Of a stretch of 12,500 nucleotides of DNA, positions 1 to 8,600 are shown one piece after another. The stretch covers positions 30,176,310 to 30,188,809 of the forward strand of contig NC_045140.1 in NCBI RefSeq assembly GCF_008831285.2, read 5' to 3'. Source of the stretch: Nymphaea colorata. Its lineage: Eukaryota; Streptophyta; Magnoliopsida; Nymphaeales; Nymphaeaceae. The translations under genes were made by a program, and so were the position numbers. Position 1 is the first letter of the stretch, and each line of letters begins with the position of its first letter. The notes under the pieces are model-generated. The model saw only the letters and a program-made list of their open reading frames with translations. It had not been told where the DNA came from and did no database searches.

Positions 1-108
1 GCTAAGTTTGAGATGCACATCCGAGGTTGGGCGGACTTGGGGGGTTTAAAGTCTTCAATTGCTTGCGGAGAATGTGCCCGACCAAAGGTGGATTTCCGAA
101 AAATAAGA

Positions 109-175
109 TTTATGGTAGGCCAGGTGATTTTCGCGTTAGCCCGTATTACCCGAGAGCGATCGCCCAAAGCACCTG
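109..175 (+). repeat. Spacer module copy A with flanking inverted repeat
   Basis: First copy of the conserved module starting TTTATGGTAGG. Arms CAGGTGATTT (121-130) and AAAGCACCTG (166-175) are complementary with one mismatch and enclose a ~35-nt loop containing GCGATCGC. The same arrangement recurs in three further copies. Confidence 0.75.
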
Positions 176-189
176 TGAGGTTCGTCGGA

Positions 190-201
190 GGGGGGGGGGG
201 G
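190..201 (+). repeat. Run of 12 G
   Basis: An uninterrupted (G)12 tract lies between spacer module copies A and B and is absent from the other units. Such runs are length-unstable and prone to sequencing error, so the exact count should not be trusted. Confidence 0.85.
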
Positions 202-259
202 CTGGTGAAACATTTGCTCGGCTCGATGGACCTTGCTGTAGTCCCTCTTGTGCCCGGTC

Positions 260-623
<364 letters not shown>

Positions 624-949
624 TGACACCCTTCGACCTTGCTGCCGTCCCTCGTGTGCCCTTTCTTCACTGCGAGCGGCCATTTTTTCTTGGTTCCGCG
701 TGCTTCCGTAGCTGTCTTTTCAGCTTCTCCTGCGTCCGGTTTTGCCTGGGCCATTTGTAGTCCACGCGGTGCGACTGCCTTCTTCTCGGCCTCCGACTGC
801 TGTCAAGGCCTTTGTTTGGCAGGTGCTATGCAACGTGTCCTTCCCTGCCTGGCCCTCGGCCTGCAGTGCTCGCTGTTCCCCGACAGCGCCTGCGGTGTCC
901 TTTGGGACCGGATCAGGTACACAAGTGGATTCACGAATGGTCTGGAACA

Positions 950-1015
950 TTTATGGTAGACTAGGTGATTTTCGCGTTAGCCCCTTTTACCCGGGAGCGA
1001 TCGCCCAAATCACCT
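950..1015 (+). repeat. Spacer module copy D with perfect inverted repeat
   Basis: Last copy before the 18S gene, beginning about 707 bp upstream of it. Arms AGGTGATTT (963-971) and AAATCACCT (1007-1015) are perfectly complementary over 9 bp. The interior keeps the palindrome GCGATCGC. It is separated from copy C by about twice the usual interval. Confidence 0.78.
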
Positions 1016-1656
1016 GCGTAGGAGATTGATGCTCGGTTTGACGGATCCCCGTTGCCTTTGCTGTTTGCTTCTTGCTTGTTTTTATCGGTTGTTCCACGAC
1101 GGTTCGGTTTGATCGAGAATCTATCTCGCGTTTCAACATTATGCGCCTCCCAAGTTCCGCTTGTCCGCATGGCTATGCCGGCGTGAAGGCGACCGTTGGG
1201 AAGCGCCTGATGTCTTGGCGCATGAGTGGCGTTGGCTGCGTCTCCCATCGGCGTCATGGCTGTTTTGGTTTGCCATGAACCGTTTGGGTGATGTGCTTGT
1301 TATATTGGTGTGGTTGACGCTAAGTTTGTTTTGCCCCTACGTTTGGTCTCTGTATTGCTGCCGCTTTGGTGGAACGCCGTCTTGTTAAGGACATTAACGC
1401 AGCCCATCCGCATGGTGTGCGGAGGGCTTGGGCGTGCGGCTTTTGGCCTCTCAGCTTTTGTGCTGATCGTTGGTTATTTCTGTCGTTACGTCGGCTTTAT
1501 GGATTCTCAGTACGTTTCGGGCGCCGGTGGGCAGTTTTTTAATGCTGTTCTTCCTAAAACGTCGTCCGCAGTGATGTCAAAAACGAAACGATGATTGACC
1601 GTCGGTAGCTATCGGTTCTTTTGTGGCCGGGGCCTCTGACGTTGTCGATGTGTTGC

Positions 1657-1995
1657 TACCTGGTTGATCCTGCCAGTAGTCATATGCTTGTCTCAAAGAT
1701 TAAGCCATGCATGTGTAAGTATGAACTAATTCAGACTGTGAAACTGCGAATGGCTCATTAAATCAGTTATAGTTTGTTTGATGGTATTTGCTACTCGGAT
1801 AACCGTAGTAAAGCTAGAGCTAATACGTGCACCACACCCCGACTTCTGGAAGGGTCGCATTTATTAGATAAAAGGCCAATGCGGGCTTTGCTCGATGTTT
1901 TGGTGATTCATGATAACTCGACGGATCGCACGGCCTTCGTGCGCGACGCATCATTCAAATTCTGCCTATCAACTTTCGATGGTAGGATAGTGGTC
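1657..1995 (+). rRNA. 18S ribosomal RNA, 5' 339 nt only, interrupted by retrotransposon
   Basis: The gene opens with TACCTGGTTGATCCTGCCAG, the canonical eukaryotic 18S 5' end. The conserved landmarks follow: the GGCTCATTAAATCAGTTATAG block, the AACTCGACGGATCGCACGGCC block, and the TTTCGATGGTAGGATAGTGG block. It stops at 1995, where the LTR begins, so the rest of this 18S would lie beyond the element, outside the window. This copy cannot give a functional small-subunit rRNA unless the insert is absent from the RNA. Against the usual plant sequence it has oddities: TAAAGCTAGAGC where TAATTCTAGAGC is near-universal (about 1808-1819), two bases missing in the GTGC..GCGACGC stretch (about 1940-1947), one T missing in AAATTTC and one C missing in TGCCCTATC (about 1958-1968), and GGTC where GGCC is expected at the junction. 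These fit a decaying copy or uncorrected read errors. Confidence 0.95.
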
Positions 1996-2281
1996 TGTTA
2001 GGATCTCACCGTTAGGCCAGAATAACCCGACCAGTGCGATCCTACACTTCCCAGGACCTTCTTGAGGCCTATTCTAAAAACCGAAAAACCTAGGAAATTA
2101 CACAAATGATCTACCCGGCCAGACAGGACCCTGGCGCAAAACCCAATAGGTAGGTGAGTACACGTGTAGGTTACCCAAGTCCCAAAATTTCCTAACTAAG
2201 GCTGCCTACTACAAAAACTCTAACAGGGTCGTGAGGCCTTTACAATTCGTAAGCGATACAAGATAACACTCAATCTCACTC

Positions 2282-2316
2282 ACAAACCACGCAAACCACA
2301 CTAACGTGCAAACCAC
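2282..2316 (-). repeat. Triple nonamer direct repeat in LTR (3' copy)
   Basis: ACAAACCAC (2282-2290), GCAAACCAC (2291-2299) and GCAAACCAC (2308-2316), read in RNA sense as GTGGTTTGC/T. They lie about 290 bp from the LTR end. Function unknown. Confidence 0.6.
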
Positions 2317-2363
2317 ACCCAACAGAAGTAAATAGGTGGTCTGGCTCCTGGTGGTCGTGTCTC

Positions 2364-2376
2364 GGGCACAGTGCCC
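2364..2376. repeat. Short palindrome in the LTR
   Basis: GGGCAC (2364-2369) and GTGCCC (2371-2376) are perfect complements around one A. The 10-bp palindrome GAGGTACCTC follows at 2379-2388. Both recur unchanged in the 5' LTR about 9,416 bp to the right. Confidence 0.55.
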
Positions 2377-3177
2377 TCGAGGTACCTCACGGGGGAGCTA
2401 GGCCGAAGCCAAGGCTAAACAGAAATGCTGAAAATGAACTAATATGCTACCTAAGACTGAAAGCAATTCCCACCCGGAGCTACAAGGGGGATAGGAGACG
2501 ATACCGGCCAAGGACCGCCCTTGGCGTAGCCGGATAGGTCTCGGGGTGATGACCTGCCCCCGAGCACTGCAGCTCACAGAACAGGAAGACCGGCTGAGGT
2601 GTGCCTCCACGTAGCCTGCTGCTCGGGCTGACCGCTGCCTGAAGACGCTGACGGTAGGCCGCACGCTGGTGGACGGGTCGACTGCCGAGGTCTGGTCGCT
2701 GCTCGTTTGCTGCGGCCGCTGCGCTGTTGCCGCGATGAATTCTGCGGTGGCAGCGCTAACGTCGAGCCAAGAACGCTGCTGACACTCGCTGGGCCGGGAG
2801 GCAGAACACGCGCCGAGAGCGAGGACGCTGCCTCGAACTGCTACGGACGTGCCGTCGATGATACCGGGAGCGCTCGTCTGCTGTCTGGTCGAGGGCCGCC
2901 GTCAGAACGAAGTTGCCTGGCGTCTGCAGCCGATGTGTTGCTGCTACGCTGAAGACGACGGAACAGGGCCGGAAGGGCCGCCTGGACTGCCGAGGGGGGC
3001 TGCTGTCACAGCGACAGCGCCTGCCTGCCTATCTCCGGAATGTGGCTCGGCCACGGGCGTCGGTGGATGCCGACGAAGAGGCAGGGGCCGTTGTAAGGGC
3101 CGGCGAGCCGGCTGAACCTAATCCTAGCTAAGGTTGGGTTGGCTGGGTTCGGCTAGGCTCTACTAGGTGGTAGGTCT

Positions 3178-3563
3178 GGTCAAGCAGGTTCGGGTCAGGG
3201 TAGGCTCAGTCAAATAGGGTTTAGGTTCAGTCACGGGTTGACCTAGCTAATAGGTTGGTTCAGTAAGGGAGGTTAAGGTCGAGCCTAAGCTTACGGTGCT
3301 GGTCAAAGTTGACCAAGTGCGGAAGGTTCACTAACTAGGTGGTTGACTAAATGGACCGAGTCAATGGGTCCGGGTCAAGTAGGTCAAGGGTCGCTCGAGG
3401 TAGGCTCGAGTCGCTAAGGGAGGCTACCAACGAAGTGGGCTTGGTGGACTAGCTGACCTAGTTGACTAAGGCTAAGGGTCAATGCCGACCTAGGTTGGCT
3501 CGGTAGAGGTTTAGCCTAGGTGCGGGTTCGGTGCAGGAGGTTGCCTAGTGGGTTCGGTTGACT
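3178..3563. promoter_or_regulatory. Cluster of ten W-box hexamers (TTGACC/T) in the LTR
   Basis: TTGAC[C/T] occurs on the + strand at 3238, 3309, 3343, 3462 and 3558, and on the - strand at 3178, 3208, 3301, 3373 and 3382 (leftmost base given). Two face each other as GGTCAA-AG-TTGACC at 3301-3314. WRKY transcription factors bind this motif in plants. The whole stretch (about 3120-3570) is low-complexity sequence built of GGT, TAGG and GTC words, so part of the density follows from composition. Confidence 0.45.
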
Positions 3564-3594
3564 GGGCTGGTCTTACCCAGGGAATGCACCGATG

Positions 3595-3610
3595 CTTGCC
3601 ACGTGGCAAG
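3595..3610. promoter_or_regulatory. G-box within a 16-bp perfect palindrome
   Basis: CTTGCCACGTGGCAAG is a perfect inverted repeat centred on the G-box CACGTG (3600-3605), the site bound by plant bZIP and bHLH factors. Three other CACGTG cores occur in the LTR at 2161, 3782 and 4036, against about one expected by chance in 3.9 kb. Confidence 0.45.
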
Positions 3611-3991
3611 ACGGACGGACACGACAGAGAGAGCTAGAAGAATGCTAGCTATTAGGAATAGAGCTCGAATTCTCGCCTAAGGGTTAGGGAGAAATGCGAC
3701 AAGGAAGGAGAGGAGATTGGGGGCGAAGGGCCAGGTGGCACTCTCGTGCTAACTCGGATGGGGCTAGGGCTGAGATGGGGACACGTGGACCAGATCTACG
3801 GTGGAGGATTGCTGCGGGTCAGATCAAGAGGAAAGAAGGAAACGGCTGAGGAAGAATAGGTAAGGTTGCGCGAGGTGGAGGAATTTCCTAAGTCTAAGGA
3901 GGCAAGATCCGAGGAATAGGGAAAGGGGATCTCGCGGGGCCTGGCTTGAGGACAAGTGGCAGAAGGCGGGACCGAGGGGGGGAGCTGGCAG

Positions 3992-4014
3992 GTGAGGTGG
4001 CGAGTGAGGTGGCG
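3992..4014. repeat. Tandem 11-bp repeat in the LTR
   Basis: GTGAGGTGGCG at 3992-4002 and again at 4004-4014. It lies in a purine-rich + strand stretch (about 3690-4270) that otherwise shows no gene. Confidence 0.6.
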
Positions 4015-5296
4015 GAAGGCTGGCTTGGATTGCAACACGTGTCAAGATGAACGCGTGAGAATCCTTGCGATTTAGGGTTGACGCGGTGGAGATGGCGAGG
4101 AGCTGGAGGGGGGCTGCGGCTGCGGGATTGCTTCCTGATTTGGTGGAGCAGCTGATGGCGAGCTGATCCTGGATCGGGACAGATGGCAGCAGCTGGGACA
4201 AGGGCTCAGATGAACGGCTGGAGGGCTGACAGGTGTTGAAACGAAGGGCTAGGATGGAACGGAGAAGGACTTACCGGAATCGGATGCTAGGCCTCGTCGG
4301 AATCTTCCACTTCACGCCGGCGGCCAGAACTTGATCCGAGAGTCCCGTGACCGATATACCCCTTACAGATTTTTAATTAAAACACTAGGGAAGGAGGGCA
4401 ATTCGGTCCTTAACACCGGAATCAATGGCGACCACCGGAATTATCAGCGATGGCCGGATTCAAGCAATTTTCCGGCGAGATTCTATCTCGAGATCCAGCC
4501 GACAGAATTCGCCCCTTTTTGATAATTAGAAAGCTCTTTTCTGGGCGATTCACGGGGATCACTCCTCTTCTTCAGATCTCGACCAGAGAGCGAGATTTCG
4601 TAACTTTTGAGCCTCTGGTCTGACAGATCAAAAGGGGAGGACAGGCCGCTAGAAATTGTAATTTTCTTATCGTTTTGTCTTTCTAATCCGGCCAACTCCC
4701 TACTAGGGATCAAACGTCTGATTCCAATCCCGCGACGCGATCTGCAATTTCTGATTAGAACAGAAAACGCCCAAATATTGATTCCCCTCTTCGGGTATGC
4801 CGAGGGAGGAACCGAGTGAAGACGCCCTGTGTTCTAAGGCAGAATGCAGCAATCGGGCAGCGAGAGAGAGATCGAGATTCGTCTCCTCTTCGGTGTCGAA
4901 TTGAAGCCGGCGGTAGTCCGTCGCCTTCAATCTTCCCTATGCTGGAATCGGCCTCACAGTACCCTCGTGATCAGGGCAAAGGCACCGATTTCAGAACTTT
5001 GAAAAAGCTCGAAAGGGGGTACTTACGTGACAAGGGAGGGATCGCCGCCGGTGGTGGAGATCCGCCGATGCCTTCTTCCTTATGCCTATGTCTCAGACGG
5101 CGGCTCTTCAAGGAATTTCTGGATTCGGAAGCGCCGTGGAGGTAGAGGACGCGAGGGGGGAGAAGACGCCTGGTTCTCGGGTTGAACAAGGTGGGAGACG
5201 AGAGGGGAGAAGCCTCGTGCGAGGAGAGAGAGAGTGCCACACCAAATGCCAATCTTTGATTAATTTTTTGATCCATTGTACATTGAGTTTACAGAA

Positions 5297-5302
5297 TATA
5301 TA
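5297..5302 (-). promoter_or_regulatory. Candidate TATA box of the LTR promoter
   Basis: TATATA, in the - strand context TTAGTATATATTCTG, is the only TATATA I found in the LTR. It lies about 600 bp from the LTR's U3 end (5903), a plausible place for an RNA polymerase II promoter. If it is used, R plus U5 would be about 3.2 kb, which is long. No transcript evidence is visible, so this is a weak call. Confidence 0.3.
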
Positions 5303-5369
5303 CTAAACATAATGCGAGCCCTAATTACATGTTATCCTAGCTCGCTTCTTAGTCTAATGTCAAAAATGC

Positions 5370-5602
5370 GCAAGGCACAACCCGCCTTGCTGGGTCTCTA
5401 CTTCAAAACTGAACGTTGACATGAAATAGATGACGCAACCTAACCCGGGCCTAGCGCCCAACTCGAAAATCAAAAGCTAAAGTCCCTAAGTCTTGTGGAC
5501 TTAGGGCGGGGACCTCGTGTGGGTTACCGCCCACACTTCGGAATTTCGAGCACGGGTCAAGTCCGATTGACTCGGACCTGAACCTAAGCCTCTCGGCTTT
5601 AG
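5370..5602 (-). other. Run of hairpins directly after the gag-pol stop codon
   Basis: Inverted repeats, + strand coordinates: 5370-5376 with 5384-5390 (GCAAGGC, 7 bp); 5447-5450 with 5456-5459 (4 bp); 5484-5492 with 5498-5506 (CCCTAAGTC, 9 bp, 5-nt loop); 5517-5523 with 5530-5536 (GTGTGGG, 7 bp); an interleaved pair at 5556-5577; and 5584-5590 with 5595-5602 (7 bp with one bulged base; RNA-sense loop GAGA, a GNRA tetraloop). The last one begins about seven bases after the TGA at 5611-5609. The run is in the LTR, so it lies in the 3' untranslated part of the genomic RNA and, as DNA, in both LTRs. Confidence 0.65.
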
Positions 5603-5608
5603 ATAGGC

Positions 5609-8600
5609 TCAAGCGTTCGGGGAATTTGGACTCACGCTCGGGTTATCCTGATCAAGCTCGGTGAGCCTCGCAATAGGTTCTAGAACGTCTTGAGTTCCAC
5701 CTGGTTTGAGCACTCTTTCGGACCTAGTTGCTCCTCCCACGCCGCCCGCTGCAACTGGCTCGAGTGCTGACTTAGCCTCGCTTGGACTTTCTTCGTGCTG
5801 CCTTAGCGCCTGTGTCCACAAATCCGAGGCCTTTCGTCTTGACCGACTGGTTTCGGCCTGATCACGCCGAGTTGGGTCTGGACCTACAAGTCGGTCCGTA
5901 ACAGATTCCCCCTCCCTAGAATGCGCTTGTCCTCGAGCGCTAGAGGAGGGAAAGCGATGAGCCACTGACCCAAACTCTTCCCAAGAGGTTCCTCTGTCAG
6001 GTCCCTCCCATTCCACTAATACCTCATGCCGTGTTCTCCCTTGTCTTTGGACATATCTATGTTTGAGTATACGATAGGGAGTGGGCAAGTTGTCCTGTTC
6101 CGGTATCTGCTCGATCATTGTAGGAATATCACCATGATGAGGCTTGAGCCTGGTGATATGGAAAACTGGGTGCACCATTGCTTCCCGCGGAAGTCCCAGT
6201 CGATATGCTGCCTTTCCTACTTTTTGTAATACCGGAAACGGTCCATAATACCTTGGTAATAGCTTAGAATAGGGTTGGCCCATTAACGATCGTTGTTTGA
6301 GGGGCAACCTCTTCAACCACACGTAATCACCCACTTCGAATTCTCGATCTTTTCGCCCTTTGTTGTAGACCTGTCTCATCCTGTTCTGGGCTTTGGCAAT
6401 GTTTTGCTTGAGGGAGTCAAGGACTTCCTCACGGGTGCGTAGCTCGCAGTCTACATTGTCGTCGCCTGCTGTACCTCCTTCATATCTAGGGATGCTTGGA
6501 GGAGGGGTCCCATATACACCTTCAAAAGGCGTCATTCCTGTTGACGAATGTAAACTGGTGTTGTAAGACCACTCTGCCCAAGGTAAGAATTTTACCCAAG
6601 TTTGTGGCCTTTCTCCTGCAAAACACCTCAAATAGGTCTCAAGAGATCGATTTACGATTTCGCTCTGCCCGTCTGTCTGTGGGTGATGGGCTGTACTAAA
6701 CTTGAGCGTCGTACCCATAAGCTTCATGTACTCCTGCCAGAATGCGCTAAGGAAGATTGAATCTCTGTCACATACGACTGATTGTGGCATTCCGTGGAGC
6801 TTTCCAACGTACTCCTGGTACACGCTGGCCACCATTGGTCCTTGATACGACCTAGGCAAGGGAGCGAAGTGGCTGTACTTGGTCAGACGGTCCACTACCA
6901 CTAGCACAGCTTCCTTGCCTTCAGAGCGGGGCATGGCGTCAATAAAATCCATGGTCACATCGGTCCATGGTTTGGCTGGTATGGGGAGGGGAACTAAATG
7001 CCCTGGAGGTCTAATGGCCTCGTATTTTTCCCTCTGGCATACCAGGCAACTCCGGATGTACCTTTGTACTTCTGCCTTCATGCCACGCCACCAAAATTGG
7101 GCTTTAATTCTGCTTAGGGTTTTAGAAACCCCCTCATGACCCGCGGCAGGGGTGTCATGGAAATGACGCAGGAGTTCCTGCTTAAGCCCAGACTCTGGAG
7201 GAACCACTGCTCGGTTCTTCCTATATAATAGATTCCCTCTGACTGTATAGAAGGGAATGGATCCTGGATGTTGTTCTGTTGATGCACGGACTAGCCTTAG
7301 GGACTGGTCTGCTTGTTGTTCCTGGGCTAACCTATCCCAAACATCAGTTTCCACTACCGAAAGAGTCATGAACTGCTCAGTCAATCGAGAGAGAGAATCG
7401 GCCGCTGTATTTTCCGGACCCTTTTTGTACTCTATTTCAAAATCGTATCCCAGCAGCTTTGCTAACCAACGTTGTTGGGTAGGCGTGGATACTCTCTGCT
7501 TTAACATGTACTTTAGAGAATTTTGGTCCGTCTTAACTGTGAATCTACGCCCTATAAGGTAGGGCCGCCACTTTTCCACTGCCAACACTATCGCTAGTAG
7601 TTCTTTCTCATAAGTAGAGAGAGGCTTCGCTCTACTTGTGAGCGCCTTAGACATATAAGCGATAGGGTGGCCTTCTTGGCTGAGAACGGCCCCTATTCCA
7701 ACCTCACATGCATCTGTCTCTATTGTGAACTGCTGGTTGAAATCCGGAAGTGTAAGAACGGGTGCAGACATAAGGGCAAGTTTTAACTTTTCAAAGGCTG
7801 CCCTAGCCTTATCCGACCATTGAAAGGCTCCTTTCTTGAGCATCTGGGTCAAAGGCTGTGCGATCAAACCATAACCTTGTATAAAACGCCTATAGTACCC
7901 AGTCAAACCGAGGAATCCGCGGAGTCCTTTCAAGTCCTTAGGCAGTGGCCATTTCTGCATGGCTTCTAATTTTTCGGGGTCTGCCCGAACCCCTTGTTGG
8001 CACACTATGTGCCCCAGATAACCAATAGAAGGTTGTCCAAAGCTGCATTTGGACATCTTGGCGTATAATTGGTTATCTCTGAGTACCTGAAGGGCAATAG
8101 CGAGATGCTTCTGATGTGATTCTTCAGACTGACTGTAAATCAAGATGTCATCAAAGAAAACTAAGATGAAATCGCGGAGGTATTGTCTGAAGACGTCGTT
8201 CATGCACCTCTGAAACGTTGCTGGTGCGTTAGTTAGACCAAATGGCATGACGAGGAACTCGTAGTGCCCGTCATGCGTCCTGAAAGCGGTCTTGGGGACG
8301 TCATCCTCGTACATACGAATTTGATGATAGCCGGCTCGTAAGTCGATCTTGGAGAAAATAGTTGCTCCGGCTAGTTCATCCAATAACTCATCAATTACCG
8401 GTATGGGATGTCTATCCTTCACGGTGGCTTCATTCAGGGCGCGGTAATCTACACAGAAGCGCCAGGTATTGTCTTTCTTCTTCACAAGTAGGACCGGTGA
8501 AGAGAAAGGGCTGCTACTTGGTTGCACAATGCCGCTTTCCAACATTTCCTTAACCAGACGTTCGATTTCAGCCTTCTGGTTATATCCATACCTATAGGGG

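Larger units (their letters stand above)
1996..5903 (-). repeat. 3' LTR (about 3.9 kb)
   Basis: Read on the - strand, the LTR starts TGTTACGG at 5903 and ends CCTAACA at 1996, giving TG...CA ends and a TGTTA/TAACA terminal inverted repeat. The 1996 end is certain because the copy at 11411 matches from exactly that base while the bases before it differ. The 5903 end is inferred from the polypurine tract just before it and the TGTTA terminus, because the matching end of the other LTR lies outside the window. It encodes the last ~98 residues of gag-pol and holds the hairpin run (5370-5602), a TATA-like site (5297-5302), the W-box cluster (3178-3563) and four CACGTG cores (2161, 3600, 3782, 4036). 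I see no other gene: the remaining frames lack ATG starts or resemble nothing. Confidence 0.85.

Noticed and set aside
639-1594. Several 70-106 codon frames in the rDNA spacer
   Set aside because: They overlap in different frames, cross spacer repeats, and sit directly upstream of 18S where no protein gene is expected.
2398-2664. An 88-codon frame on the - strand, repeated exactly at 11814-12080
   Set aside because: It is duplicated only because it lies in both LTRs. It starts at GTG with no internal ATG near its start, and its sequence resembles no protein I know.
3796-4201. Open frames of 80 and 125 codons on the - strand in the LTR
   Set aside because: The longer one begins with TTG. Both are compositionally biased by the purine-rich + strand and resemble nothing.
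4395-4415. Alternative LTR edge at TTAACACC near 4409
   Set aside because: Its - strand reading TGTTAAGG has no polypurine tract before it, whereas 5903 has one directly adjacent plus matching terminal bases.
8147-8158. Reverse transcriptase box FFDD as a loss of the YxDD motif
   Set aside because: FFDD is common in plant Ty3/gypsy elements and both catalytic aspartates are present.
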